DNA from: Paenibacillus camelliae
Lineage (GTDB): Bacteria; Bacillota; Bacilli; Paenibacillales; Paenibacillaceae
Direction of reading: 5' to 3'
Length of the DNA stretch: 64,000 nucleotides
NCBI RefSeq assembly: GCF_023715345.1
Contig: NZ_JAMBNY010000020.1
Coordinates: forward strand, 1-64,000
Shown: piece after piece, positions 38,213 to 48,279 of the stretch
Layout of the letters: every line of letters starts with the position of its first letter
Position numbering within the stretch: the first letter of the stretch is position 1
Position numbers and translations under genes: made by a program
The notes under the pieces: generated by a model
What the model was told of the DNA's origin: nothing
Databases searched by the model: none
Seen by the model: the letters and a program-made list of their open reading frames with translations, nothing else

Positions 38213-39397
38213 TTATTTATCGTTAAGAGCTACAACGCCTGGAAGAGCTTTACCTTCCATGAACTCAAGGGAAGCACCGCCACCAGTAGAGATGAAGTTC
38301 ATGCGATCAGCTAGGCCGAATTTTTCAGCTGCTGCTGCAGAATCACCGCCACCGATAACTGTGTAGCCTTCAGTTTCAGCTGTAGCTTGAGCTACTGCAC
38401 GTGTACCATGAGAGAATGGCTCGATTTCGAATACGCCCATCGGACCGTTCCATACTACTAGCTTAGAGTTTTTAATAACGTCAGCGTAGATTTCACGAGT
38501 TTTTGGACCGATATCGATACCTTCCATGTCTGCAGGAATGCTATCTACAGGAACAATTTTAGTATTCGCGTTTGCACTGAATTCATCTGTAACAACGATA
38601 TCCACTGGCAAATACAAGTTTTTGCCTGCTTTTTTCGCTTTTTCAATAAATTCAAGCGTTAGTTCTAGCTTACTGCTATCAAGCAAAGATTGACCGATTT
38701 CATAGCCTTGTGCCTTGAAGAATGTGTAGGATAGACCGCCACCGATAATGATGTTATCTGCGATTTCAATCATTTTTTCGATTACAGCAATTTTATCCTT
38801 AACTTTAGAACCACCAACAATCGCTGTAAATGGACGCTCAGGGTTGTTAAGAGCTTTACCTAGTACATCAAGCTCTTTCTCCATAAGCAAGCCAGATACT
38901 GCTGGTAGATGATGTGCAATACCTTCTGTAGAAGCATGCGCACGGTGAGCAGCACCAAATGCATCGTTAACGAAAAGATCAGCAAGCTCAGCGAATTGCT
39001 TCGCAAGTTCTGCGTCATTTTTCTCTTCGCCAGGGTAGAAACGCACGTTTTCAAGAAGTAGAACATCTCCGTTTTGCATGTCAGCGATTTGAGCTTTAAC
39101 AGCATCGCCTACAGCTTCATTAGCTTTAACAACTGGTTTGCCAAGAAGTTCGGAAAGACGTGCCGCACTAGCAGTGTGACGTAGCTCTTCTACAACCTCG
39201 CCATTTGGACGGCCCAAGTGGCTCGCAAGAATGACTTTAGCACCTTTTTCAATGAGGTAGTTGATCGTTGGCAACGTTTCACGAATACGCTTGTCGTCAG
39301 TAATAGCACCGTTTTCTAGTGGCACGTTAAAATCGACACGCACGAATACTTTTTTACCAGCTAAATCAGCCACGTCGCGAATACTTTTTTTATTCAT
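38213..39397 (-). CDS. pgk: phosphoglycerate kinase
   Basis: This 394-residue enzyme has the N-terminal signature [13 protein letters not shown], the substrate site SHLGRPNG and the ATP-binding [13 protein letters not shown] near the C-terminus. It transfers phosphate from 1,3-bisphosphoglycerate to ADP. It follows gap, separated by a hairpin that may partly terminate transcription. Confidence 0.98.
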   Translation of the reverse strand: MNKKSIRDVADLAGKKVFVRVDFNVPLENGAITDDKRIRETLPTINYLIEKGAKVILASHLGRPNGEVVEELRHTASAARLSELLGKPVVKANEAVGDAVKAQIADMQNGDVLLLENVRFYPGEEKNDAELAKQFAELADLFVNDAFGAAHRAHASTEGIAHHLPAVSGLLMEKELDVLGKALNNPERPFTAIVGGSKVKDKIAVIEKMIEIADNIIIGGGLSYTFFKAQGYEIGQSLLDSSKLELTLEFIEKAKKAGKNLYLPVDIVVTDEFSANANTKIVPVDSIPADMEGIDIGPKTREIYADVIKNSKLVVWNGPMGVFEIEPFSHGTRAVAQATAETEGYTVIGGGDSAAAAEKFGLADRMNFISTGGGASLEFMEGKALPGVVALNDK

Positions 39398-39430
39398 GGA
39401 TTAGCCTCCCAATGATTTGATTATGCAATA

Positions 39431-39470
39431 TAAAAGCAGGCGTCCTTCCTAGGGAAGAAACGCCTGCTTA
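39431..39470 (-). terminator. hairpin between gap and pgk (partial terminator or processing site)
   Basis: AAGCAGGCG (39434-39442) pairs with CGCCTGCTT (39461-39469), with an inner CTTCC/GGAAG stem. On the minus strand it is followed by TTTATA. It could reduce read-through from the gap gene, which is usually needed at the highest level. Confidence 0.65.
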
Positions 39471-39555
39471 TAACTAGCCTCTTTTACGCTCATGCGTTCA
39501 GTAAGGCTAAGGACCGACATCTTCATGAAGAGTCATGCCCGTCGGCTTTCTTTCC

Positions 39556-40572
<1,017 letters not shown>

Positions 40573-40619
40573 CTAGTCATTTGGCAAATTTAATTTATTG
40601 CAAGACGAGTGTAATTGAA

Positions 40620-41669
40620 TTACATTTCGTCATAATGCCCATTACTTTCATTAATCCGAATAAGCTCAAGCGCTGCACTTTCATCCGTGACGAGTGCGTG
40701 ATTATGACCAGATCGCATAATCGCATCCATAGCAGCAGCTTTACTCGCTCCACCAGCTACCGCAATAATACATTCGATCTGGGCGATATCTTCTAATCGC
40801 ATGCCCACAGTTTTCATCTTATGGACTGGCTCGCCATGCTTATTAAAGTAGAAGCCGAATGACTCAGCAAGCGCTCCTTCTGCAACCATCTTGCGTACTT
40901 CTTCAGGATCAGTTTTTCTTCGCCTTGCCATTACAGTAGCGTCACCAATACCGTGAATAAAAATTCTTGCATTCCGGATGACTTCGACAATTTCTTTAAT
41001 GGTAGGCTCTTGCATCATGGATTCATACGCTTCCTCACTGATATGGTCAGGAACGTGAAGCAATCGATAATGGCCGCCTGTACGCTTAGCCATCGTAGAT
41101 GCAATTGTATTCGCCTGATAATCCAGACTTTCACCTAAACCACCACGTGCTGGTACGAATACAACATCCTTTATTGTGCTTGGTAAGCTTAAATAATTTG
41201 CAACCTGAGCTGTCGTAGTGCCACCTGAGACCGCGATTACATCTCCTGATCTAATAACTCGCTTCAGAAGTAAACCGGCAGCTCTTCCAAGCTCACGCTT
41301 CGACGCCTCAGACTGCTCTGAATTACCTGGAACTACAATGACGTGCTGCAAGCCATACAATGTCTGAAGCTTTTTTTCTAGATCTGAGCTAACAAAAACA
41401 TGTGGATCAAGCTGTTCTAATTGCTCTAGCACCTTCTTACCATCTTCGCTTAGCGACATGCCTGAAGGTGAGATCAATAAAAGCCCCTGTTCCTTTAACA
41501 GCTCCGTTTCCGCTCGCAGTACACGTTCTGTCATCGCCATCACATTAGCGAGTGCTCGACGCCCGATTGTTCCTGCTAGCATTACTTGCTGTAAAATCTT
41601 GTAGCGTTTGCTCATCACATCTAAAAGCTCAGGTACTAGCTGCCGCTGCAGTTCAATAAGCTGTCGCAT
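40620..41669 (-). CDS. cggR: central glycolytic genes regulator CggR (SorC family)
   Basis: This 349-residue repressor has an N-terminal winged helix (GTIGRRALANVMAMTERVLRAE) and a C-terminal sugar-phosphate binding domain with VIAVSGGTTTAQVA and IECIIAVAGGASKAAA. In Bacillus, CggR represses the gap operon and is released by fructose 1,6-bisphosphate. It lies first in the operon, directly upstream of gap, so it also regulates itself. GGAGTG precedes the ATG. Confidence 0.95.
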   Translation of the reverse strand: MRQLIELQRQLVPELLDVMSKRYKILQQVMLAGTIGRRALANVMAMTERVLRAETELLKEQGLLLISPSGMSLSEDGKKVLEQLEQLDPHVFVSSDLEKKLQTLYGLQHVIVVPGNSEQSEASKRELGRAAGLLLKRVIRSGDVIAVSGGTTTAQVANYLSLPSTIKDVVFVPARGGLGESLDYQANTIASTMAKRTGGHYRLLHVPDHISEEAYESMMQEPTIKEIVEVIRNARIFIHGIGDATVMARRRKTDPEEVRKMVAEGALAESFGFYFNKHGEPVHKMKTVGMRLEDIAQIECIIAVAGGASKAAAMDAIMRSGHNHALVTDESAALELIRINESNGHYDEM

Positions 41670-41697
41670 TATACCATCACTCCGCGTGAACTATATT

Positions 41698-41730
41698 GGA
41701 AACACCCGACGTGGACGAAAATTGTCCCTG
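41698..41730 (-). promoter_or_regulatory. candidate CggR operator
   Basis: On the minus strand AGGGACAATTTTCGTCC is followed four bases later by CGGGTGTTTCC. This resembles the two direct CGGGAC-N6-TGTC half-sites of the Bacillus CggR operator but is imperfect. It lies about 30-60 bases upstream of the cggR start. The remainder of 41670-41969 is non-coding. Confidence 0.45.
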
Positions 41731-41969
41731 TGGTATTATTTAAGTCCCACATATATTGTACCTAATCTTTAACAGCATCGCAAGTGCGCTTTTACGATGT
41801 AAACGATTACTTATTCAATTTATGTATAAAGATATTTGATACAGTTTGAGTTTTACCATTGAGAATCCTAGTTATACTTTCGAATATCGCTTATGCAAAA
41901 AGGCATGAATAGGTTTTGATCGGATAAACACTTGATTCATTGAATAAAATCCAATACAATATAGTAGTT

Positions 41970-42044
41970 GCGCCCGTGGTCCAATGGATATGACGTAGGC
42001 CTCCGGAGCCTGAGATCTAGGTTCGATTCCTAGCGGGCGCGCCA
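41970..42044 (+). tRNA. tRNA-Arg (anticodon CCG)
   Basis: A complete cloverleaf: GCGCCCG acceptor pairing with CGGGCGC, discriminator G and encoded CCA; anticodon loop CTCCGGA with anticodon CCG; T loop TTCGATT. It reads the arginine codon CGG. Confidence 0.93.
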
Positions 42045-42109
42045 CTTACATACGTATAACATCATTAATGTTCATAGAATAAAGGGCAGTGCAATCATCT
42101 CCCCAGAAT

Positions 42110-42159
42110 AAAACAGGATGGAAAATGACTATATCTCATTTTTCTATCCTGTTTTTTTT
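42110..42159 (+). terminator. terminator after tRNA-Arg
   Basis: AAAACAGGAT pairs with ATCCTGTTTT; further pairing inside extends the stem, and a T run follows. Confidence 0.8.
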
Positions 42160-42240
42160 ATTCATAGCAATGAAGGTGATGTACATTTAGAGTGTTTAGC
42201 TACTAGCAAATCAGGTCATACTATGTAACGTAGAAGTGAG

Positions 42241-42257
42241 TTTGACCATCTTTGACT
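42241..42257 (+). promoter_or_regulatory. CtsR box in the clpP promoter
   Basis: On the minus strand the sequence is AGTCAAA-GAT-GGTCAAA, an exact match to the CtsR heptad direct repeat RGTCAAA-NAN-RGTCAAA. It overlaps a TTGACT (42252-42257) that serves as the -35 element, with TATTAT at 42275-42280 as the -10, 17 bases apart. CtsR would block the promoter until heat or protein stress. Confidence 0.88.
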
Positions 42258-42315
42258 TTTAACAAAATTTCTATTATTATAAATTACATACTACTAAATA
42301 GGAGGATTGGTTAAT

Positions 42316-42900
42316 ATGAACTTTGTGCCTATGGTTATCGAACAAAGTAATCGTGGAGAACGCTCTTATGACATTTATTCTCGTTTGTTAAAAGACCGTA
42401 TTATTATGCTTGGCTCTGGTGTTAACGACGTTGTGGCCAATTCTATTATTGCGCAGTTGCTTTTCTTGGCTGCTGAAGATCCAGAGAAGGATATTCATCT
42501 ATATATCAACTCTCCTGGCGGTTCCATTACTGCTGGTATGGCCATTTACGATACGATGCAATATATTAAGCCCGATGTATCTACGATCTGCGTAGGTATG
42601 GCTGCTTCAATGGGTGCTTTTCTACTAACAGCTGGAGCGAAAGGCAAGCGCTTTGCATTGCCAAATAGCGAAGTTATGATTCATCAGCCGCTAGGTGGTG
42701 CTGAAGGTCAAGCGAGCGACATCGCGATTCGCGCAAAACGTATCATCAATATGCGTGAAAAGCTAAATCAAATTTTAGCTGATCGCTCTGGTCAGCCTAT
42801 TGAGCGAATTAATCAAGATACAGATCGCGATTACTTTATGAGCGCACAAGAAGCTGTCGAATACGGCTTGATTGATAAAGTAATTGAAAGAGTTAACTAA
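42316..42900 (+). CDS. clpP: ATP-dependent Clp protease proteolytic subunit
   Basis: This 194-residue serine protease has the catalytic Ser in GMAASMGAF, His in MIHQPLGG and Asp in DTDRDYF. It forms the tetradecameric chamber fed by ClpC, ClpX or ClpE and degrades misfolded and tmRNA-tagged proteins. The ATG at 42316 follows AGGAGG with suitable spacing; a TTG at 42307 is too near the ribosome site. A perfect CtsR box controls the promoter. Confidence 0.98.
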   Translation: MNFVPMVIEQSNRGERSYDIYSRLLKDRIIMLGSGVNDVVANSIIAQLLFLAAEDPEKDIHLYINSPGGSITAGMAIYDTMQYIKPDVSTICVGMAASMGAFLLTAGAKGKRFALPNSEVMIHQPLGGAEGQASDIAIRAKRIINMREKLNQILADRSGQPIERINQDTDRDYFMSAQEAVEYGLIDKVIERVN

Positions 42901-42943
42901 TTAACCATTCAGGTTGATTTGTCTCTGCTTGTACAGATCTTGC

Positions 42944-42989
42944 AGGACTGCAGTTCATCGGTTGTTCAGATGCAGCTGCAGTCCTTTTT
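42944..42989 (+). terminator. clpP terminator
   Basis: AGGACTGCAG pairs with CTGCAGTCCT, followed by TTTTTA. Confidence 0.85.
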
Positions 42990-43090
42990 ATTTCACCTTT
43001 CTTATGTAGCGTGTAACCGCACATATCCAGCCAACAACGGTATAGTTCACCATGGCTATATAGCATCAGCATCATAAATCCCAATCCATC

Positions 43091-43130
43091 ACTTTCTACA
43101 TAAACAAACACACTTTCTACATAAACAAAC
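43091..43130. repeat. two tandem 21-bp repeats
   Basis: ACTTTCTACATAAACAAAC is repeated head to tail. The gene-free stretch 42990-43281 otherwise holds the Fnr/Rex-like site and promoter of the transporter gene. Confidence 0.8.
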
Positions 43131-43190
43131 AACATAAACTAAGTCAATAAAGCCCATATCATTTATCACATTTAATAATCCACTGCTCAT

Positions 43191-43206
43191 TGTGATAAAA
43201 ATCACA
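43191..43206 (+). promoter_or_regulatory. Fnr- or Rex-type operator upstream of the fermentation operon
   Basis: TGTGA-TAAAAA-TCACA is a perfect match to the Bacillus Fnr box TGTGA-N6-TCACA. With the preceding T it also resembles the Rex site TTGTGA-N6-TCACAA. A weak TATA-like -10 at about 43225 would place the site near -41, which favours an activator such as Fnr. Confidence 0.7.
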
Positions 43207-43281
43207 TATCTATTTCTGACTGTCATATATGATGAAATTGTAATAGATCACAGTACGACTTGCATTGTTGGAGGAGTCAAT

Positions 43282-44076
43282 ATGGAGACAGAAGCATTAT
43301 ATCAAGTTGAAAAGCTGGCATTAAAAAAACTGAAAATTTACGATCAAAGTATTCTGCGCTATCTATTGCGTTCAATGGTTGCGAGTATGTTTATCGGCTT
43401 CGGCGTTATCGTTGCCTTTAAGACAGCAAGCTTCTTTTACGAGGTCCATTCTCCTTTTACGTATCCAGCAGCTGCTTTGACATTTTGTATAGCCATCATA
43501 TTAATTTCTTACGGTGGCGGTGATTTATTCACAGGAAATACGTTCTACCTTAGCTTTGGCGCACTTCGCAAAAAGTTAAGCTGGAATAAGGTTCTACGAT
43601 TGTTGTTGTTGAGCTATGTCGGCAATATCATCGGAGCTATCTTCTTTGCAGTGTTCACATGGGCTACGGGATTATTTGATAGTGAGCAAATTCATGGATT
43701 TTTGTTGAAGGTGGCACACAATAAAGTCGATGCATCGCTTATGGAGATTTTTTTTCGAGGCATATTATGTAATTGGCTTGTCTGCCTAGCGTTCTTCGTT
43801 CCCTTCATGATGAAAGCCGATGGAGCAAAAATGCTAGTTATGATTTTATTAGTGTTCAGTTTCTTCATTGCAGGTTTTGAACATAGCATAGCGAATATGT
43901 CTGTATTTGCCATTTCTATTGCAGCACAAGGCTGGGGAGCTTTGACGATCGAACAGATTTTACACAATTTAATTCCCGCTACATTAGGCAATATTATAGG
44001 CGGCAGTGTATTTATGGCTATGTTTTACTACTATATTAACAAACCTTATTTTAATGAAAGTGGGGATGACGTATGA
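43282..44076 (+). CDS. formate/nitrite transporter (FocA/NirC) family protein
   Basis: This 264-residue membrane protein has six helices and the FNT motifs GGGDLFTGNTFYLSFGA and RGILCNWLVCLAFF. The family forms pentameric channels for formate, nitrite, lactate or hydrosulfide. The ATG at 43282 follows GGAGGA. It overlaps the lactate dehydrogenase gene by four bases, and the pair sits behind an Fnr/Rex-like site, so export of a fermentation product, perhaps lactate, is likely. The exact anion is an inference. Confidence 0.88.
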   Translation: METEALYQVEKLALKKLKIYDQSILRYLLRSMVASMFIGFGVIVAFKTASFFYEVHSPFTYPAAALTFCIAIILISYGGGDLFTGNTFYLSFGALRKKLSWNKVLRLLLLSYVGNIIGAIFFAVFTWATGLFDSEQIHGFLLKVAHNKVDASLMEIFFRGILCNWLVCLAFFVPFMMKADGAKMLVMILLVFSFFIAGFEHSIANMSVFAISIAAQGWGALTIEQILHNLIPATLGNIIGGSVFMAMFYYYINKPYFNESGDDV

Positions 44077-44993
44077 AAACGAGAAAAGTTGTAGTTATTG
44101 GTGCAGGTTTTGTTGGTTCTACAACCGCCTATACACTAATGTTACGTAATCGTGTCAATGAGCTAGTATTAATCGATGTCAATCATAAGAAAGCTGCGGG
44201 AGATGCACTGGATATTAACCATGGTATGCCTTATATCGGAGGGGCAAAGCTATGGGCAGGCAGCTACGAGGACTGTGCAGGAGCTGAGATCATCATTATT
44301 ACAGCAGGTGCAGCACAACGTCCTGGCGAGACGCGTACTGATTTGTTAAAGCGTAATGCAGATATTTTCGATAGCATCATTAAACAAATCCTACCTTACA
44401 ACAAGGAAGCCATTCTGTTAATTGCTACGAATCCAGTTGATATTATGGCATACGTTACACTTAAGAAATCTGGCTGGCCTGTTAACCGTGTTATCGGCTC
44501 TGGTACATTGCTGGATAGCGGACGCTTCCGCTATCTAATCGGTAAGGAGCTAAAGATCGATCCGCGCAGCGTGCATGCTCATATTATTGGAGAGCATGGT
44601 GATTCTGAGCTTCCAGTATGGAGCCTTGCTAACGTTGCTGGTGTTGACATCGAGCTTGATGAAGAGACGAAGGAAAACCTCTTCCTACAAACACGTGATG
44701 CCGCCTATGAAATTATTGAAGCAAAAGGCGCTACCTATTATGCGATTGCGCTTGCCCTTGACCGAATTGTTACAGCAATATTAGATGATGAGGGCGCAGT
44801 ACTCAATGTATCTACGCTGCTAGATAATTATTGCGGAGTTTCTGATGTCTATCTTGGCGTACCGTGCATCGTCGACCGAAGCGGTGTTCGTAAAGCGCTG
44901 GAGCTTACGCTTACGAGTGAAGAGCAGGCTTTATTCGAAAAGTCTGCGAATAAACTGAAGGAGCTCATTAAAAGCATTGAGCTTGACGATTAA
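44073..44993 (+). CDS. ldh: L-lactate dehydrogenase
   Basis: This 306-residue enzyme has the NAD-binding VVVIGAGFVGSTTAY, the Arg-containing loop AAQRPGETRTDLL that sets lactate specificity, and the catalytic His in IIGEHGDSELPVWS. It reduces pyruvate to lactate to regenerate NAD+ under low oxygen. It is co-translated with the transporter (ATGA overlap). Malate dehydrogenase is less likely because the specificity loop carries Gln in the position typical of lactate enzymes. Confidence 0.93.
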   Translation: MKTRKVVVIGAGFVGSTTAYTLMLRNRVNELVLIDVNHKKAAGDALDINHGMPYIGGAKLWAGSYEDCAGAEIIIITAGAAQRPGETRTDLLKRNADIFDSIIKQILPYNKEAILLIATNPVDIMAYVTLKKSGWPVNRVIGSGTLLDSGRFRYLIGKELKIDPRSVHAHIIGEHGDSELPVWSLANVAGVDIELDEETKENLFLQTRDAAYEIIEAKGATYYAIALALDRIVTAILDDEGAVLNVSTLLDNYCGVSDVYLGVPCIVDRSGVRKALELTLTSEEQALFEKSANKLKELIKSIELDD

Positions 44994-45019
44994 ATCCGAA
45001 TAAGTCCGATTAATTAAAG

Positions 45020-45060
45020 AGGCTGCCAATGATCCTAACATGAGGATAATTGGCAGCCTT
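45020..45060. terminator. bidirectional terminator after ldh
   Basis: AGGCTGCCAAT pairs with ATTGGCAGCCT, with an inner ATCCT/AGGAT stem. It separates ldh from the convergent HPr gene. Confidence 0.9.
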
Positions 45061-45071
45061 TATTACATGAA

Positions 45072-45338
45072 TTATTGGTTTTCGAGCTCTTCCTTGCTTA
45101 CAAGTGCAATCAGTGCATTAACCGCTTGCTCTGCGTCAGAACCATCAGCACTAATTGTAATTTCTGTGCCTGAGCTAATTGCAAGACTCATGATTCCCAT
45201 GATCGACTTAGCGTTCACTTTCTTCTCGTCTTTTTCCACAAAAACCTCAGAGGAAAATTTGTTCGCTTCTTGTACGAATAACGCTGCAGGTCTAGCATGT
45301 AAACCTGTTTTCAAACGAACAACTACTGGAAGCCTTGC
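45072..45338 (-). CDS. HPr-family phosphocarrier at the crh locus
   Basis: This 88-residue HPr-fold protein has both phosphorylation sites: His15 in TGLHARPAA and Ser46 in NAKSIMGIMSL. HPr(Ser46-P) made by HPr kinase is the co-repressor for catabolite control through CcpA. The gene order rapZ-yvcK-whiA-HPr is that of Bacillus crh, but Bacillus Crh has Gln at position 15, while this protein keeps His and could also act in sugar PTS phosphotransfer. The ATG at 45338 is used because upstream codons sit within the ribosome site. The HPr kinase gene is at 62336-63274. Confidence 0.92.
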   Translation of the reverse strand, partial: ARLPVVVRLKTGLHARPAALFVQEANKFSSEVFVEKDEKKVNAKSIMGIMSLAISSGTEITISADGSDAEQAVNALIALVSKEELENQ

Positions 45339-45431
45339 CATGAAAAACATACCCCCTATATTTAAAGTCAAATATGATAATCGGACATTTAGAGCTTTAT
45401 TAGTTATTATACCATTTTAAGCCCATTTCTA

Positions 45432-46373
45432 CTAGGTTAAAGTTGAGCCATTCCTTATTTTTTCTGCCATCTCGTCAATTTTACGTAAACGATGATTCAC
45501 ACCTGACTTACTTACCTTAACCTTTAACAGCTCTCCAACCTCAGTTAGATTAAGATCAGGATGTGCCAATCGTATTTCAGCAACCTCACGTATTTTTTCT
45601 GGCAGATTCTCCAGTCCAATTTCTTTTTGCAGCAATTTTATATTATCGATTTGTCTGACCGCAGCCCCAATCGTTTTATTCAAATTCGCCGTCTCACAAT
45701 TTACGATTCGATTCACTGAGTTACGCATATCTCGCATGATGCGGACATCCTCAAACTTGAACAATGCTTGATGCGCACCAATAATGTTGAGTAGCTCGAT
45801 GATTTTCTCGCCTTCCTTGATATAAAAAATAAAACCTTTTTTTCGTTCGATGCAACGAGCATTTAGATTAAAGCCATTAGCAAGCTCAACAAGTGCTTGG
45901 CAATGCTCCTCATACATAGATGCGATCTCCAGATGATAGGAAGACCCCTCTGGATTATTTACAGAGCCGCCAGCTAGAAACGCGCCACGAAGATAGGAAC
46001 GCTTACAGCAGTTTTTGCGGATAATGTTGCGATCAATGCCCGAGTTAAACATAAAGCCTTCCGAAACAATACTTAGATCGGTCAACATGTCCTGCACTTT
46101 CTCTGGCAAACGAACAATATACACATTATTTTTTTTCAAGCGCATTTTTTTACGTACAAGTAATTCAACATGAACATCAAAATGCTTTTTTATGAGCGTG
46201 TAAATGCGGCGTGCTATTGCGGCATTCTCTGTTGAGATGTCCAATACGACCTTGCGGCTTGATAAGCTAACAGCGCCATTCATCCGAATCAATGCGGCAA
46301 GCTCCGCCCGCTCACAGCACGGCTCCGTTTCGACCATCGTTAATTCTTTCTTTGTTTGTGCCGCAAAAGACAT
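45432..46373 (-). CDS. whiA: WhiA, LAGLIDADG-like sporulation/cell-division regulator
   Basis: This 313-residue protein has a degenerate LAGLIDADG homing-endonuclease fold ([23 protein letters not shown]) and a C-terminal helix-turn-helix ([26 protein letters not shown]). It is a DNA-binding protein linked to division and chromosome segregation in Bacillus and to sporulation in Streptomyces. The ATG at 46373 follows GAGGTG. It lies directly after yvcK. Confidence 0.95.
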   Translation of the reverse strand: MSFAAQTKKELTMVETEPCCERAELAALIRMNGAVSLSSRKVVLDISTENAAIARRIYTLIKKHFDVHVELLVRKKMRLKKNNVYIVRLPEKVQDMLTDLSIVSEGFMFNSGIDRNIIRKNCCKRSYLRGAFLAGGSVNNPEGSSYHLEIASMYEEHCQALVELANGFNLNARCIERKKGFIFYIKEGEKIIELLNIIGAHQALFKFEDVRIMRDMRNSVNRIVNCETANLNKTIGAAVRQIDNIKLLQKEIGLENLPEKIREVAEIRLAHPDLNLTEVGELLKVKVSKSGVNHRLRKIDEMAEKIRNGSTLT

Positions 46374-46380
46374 GCTGCTC

Positions 46381-47367
46381 TCACCTCTTTCTAAGCATCC
46401 AGTTTTCAACCAATTTATAGATATGATGACTTAATCGCTCTGCATCATGTCGTAAAAACGTCCGGAATAGAACGAGTTGATCGGCAATAACCTGATAACC
46501 GCGCTTTGTAACCTCGTCTATGTCCAACTGGACGGCTTTTGCTCCAATTTCCGCATACTTACTTTCTACATGTGGCGGTATTTCTCCGTTATTAACGATT
46601 ACATAATCGAATAAATGATGACCGATATGATCATAAATTGCATCCAGATGATCGCTTACAGAATAATTGTCAGTTTCCCCAGGTTGAGTCATTACGTTGC
46701 ATACAAATAATTTGACAGCGTCCGATTCAACAATTGCCTGTGCCAGCTTCGGAACGATCAAATTCGGCATAATGCTTGTATATAAGCTTCCTGGTCCGAT
46801 TAAGATGGCATCAGCCTGTTCCAGTGCCTCAACAGCCTCTGGCAAAGCTTCAACATCCTGCGGCTCTAAGAATACACGTTTAATTGATCCATTAGCCTTA
46901 GGAATCATCGATTCACCGGTCACAATCGTTCCGTCGCTCATCTCCGCCTTTAGTACAATGGCACGATTAGCAGCTGGCAGCACCTTGCCTCGAACAGCAA
47001 GCACCTGCGACAGCTGTTTAATACCTGTTACAAAATCCCCAGAAATATCTGTCATTGCGGCTAGCATTAAATTACCGAGCGTATGACCTGCAAGTCCTGT
47101 ACCATTCGTAAAACGATACTGCAATACCTCAGCAAGCAGTGGTTCCGCGTCCGCCAATGCGGATAACACATTACGTATATCTCCTGGCGGAGGAATATGC
47201 AGCTCATTACGCAATATACCAGAACTGCCACCATCATCTGCAACCGTTACAATTGCAGTTATATCAAGAGGCTTTTCCTTCAAGCCTCTTAGCATAACGG
47301 AAAGACCTGTGCCGCCACCAATCACTACGATTTTGGGACGTCTAACGACCTTTTGCACGATATGCAT
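46381..47367 (-). CDS. yvcK: gluconeogenesis factor YvcK/CofD-like
   Basis: This 328-residue protein has [17 protein letters not shown] at the N-terminus and [11 protein letters not shown], the signatures of the YvcK/CofD family that binds UDP-sugars. It is required for growth on gluconeogenic carbon sources and affects cell-wall synthesis. It lies between rapZ and whiA, an order conserved across Bacillota. Confidence 0.95.
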   Translation of the reverse strand: MHIVQKVVRRPKIVVIGGGTGLSVMLRGLKEKPLDITAIVTVADDGGSSGILRNELHIPPPGDIRNVLSALADAEPLLAEVLQYRFTNGTGLAGHTLGNLMLAAMTDISGDFVTGIKQLSQVLAVRGKVLPAANRAIVLKAEMSDGTIVTGESMIPKANGSIKRVFLEPQDVEALPEAVEALEQADAILIGPGSLYTSIMPNLIVPKLAQAIVESDAVKLFVCNVMTQPGETDNYSVSDHLDAIYDHIGHHLFDYVIVNNGEIPPHVESKYAEIGAKAVQLDIDEVTKRGYQVIADQLVLFRTFLRHDAERLSHHIYKLVENWMLRKR

Positions 47368-47379
47368 GCTCCCCTCTCA

Positions 47380-48267
47380 TTATGTCCTGTCGCGCTCTGA
47401 ATCACGATGGCTTACACGTATTTGCTCCGAGTCCTTCAACTTTAAATATTTGCCCAAATACTCGGAAATCGCTACTGAACGATGCTTTCCTCCGGTGCAG
47501 CCAATTCCTATGACGACCTGACTCTTTCCTTCTTCATCATATTGTGGAATCAGATATTCAAGCATGTCGACGAGCTTTGAGAGAAAGGTGTGCGTTTCAG
47601 GCCATTTCATAACATATTCATAGACATCCGGATGTTGACCTGTATTTGGTCTTAGCTCATCAATATAATGCGGATTAGGTAAAAATCGAACATCAAATAC
47701 AAGGTCAGCATCAAGAGGAATTCCATACTTAAAGCCGAAGGATGTAATATTAACAATAAGAGAACGCTGCTGCGTCTGACCAAAATGATTGATTAAACGC
47801 TCCTTCAGCATTGCCGGCTTCAGATCACTTGTATTAATCGTTAAAGACGCTTTCCCTTTTAGGTCTTCCAGCAGTGCACGCTCTGCTTTTATCCCTTCAA
47901 GCGGCATGCTTTGCTGAGACATCGGGTGTCTGCGTCTGCTTTCCTTATATCTTCGAACGAGCGTTTCATCACTTGCATCTAAAAATAAAATCTCACAATT
48001 AATCGTATGATGCTCGTTCATATATTCTAACGCTTCAGAAAGTGCAGTAAAAAACTCACGCCCCCGCAAGTCAATGACAAGGGCTACCTTCCCAATCTTA
48101 CCGTTTGATTGTTCTATCAACTCGGCAAACTTTGGAATGAGCACCGGTGGCAAATTATCCACGCAGAAAAAGCCTAGATCCTCTAAGCTTTGCACCGCGA
48201 TCGTTTTACCTGCTCCCGACATCCCCGTAATAATAACTAGCTGGGACAAATTCGTTGCTGGTTCCAT
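47380..48267 (-). CDS. rapZ: RNase adapter/nucleotide-binding protein RapZ
   Basis: This 295-residue P-loop protein has ITGMSGAGKTIA at the N-terminus and GCTGGKHRSVAISE at the C-terminus, the ends of the RapZ/YvcJ family. In Bacillus, YvcJ binds nucleotides and affects competence. In E. coli, RapZ tunes amino-sugar synthesis. The ATG at 48267 follows TAGGTG. It is co-oriented with glucokinase upstream and yvcK downstream. Confidence 0.95.
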   Translation of the reverse strand: MEPATNLSQLVIITGMSGAGKTIAVQSLEDLGFFCVDNLPPVLIPKFAELIEQSNGKIGKVALVIDLRGREFFTALSEALEYMNEHHTINCEILFLDASDETLVRRYKESRRRHPMSQQSMPLEGIKAERALLEDLKGKASLTINTSDLKPAMLKERLINHFGQTQQRSLIVNITSFGFKYGIPLDADLVFDVRFLPNPHYIDELRPNTGQHPDVYEYVMKWPETHTFLSKLVDMLEYLIPQYDEEGKSQVVIGIGCTGGKHRSVAISEYLGKYLKLKDSEQIRVSHRDSERDRT

Positions 48268-48279
48268 GAGCAACACCTA

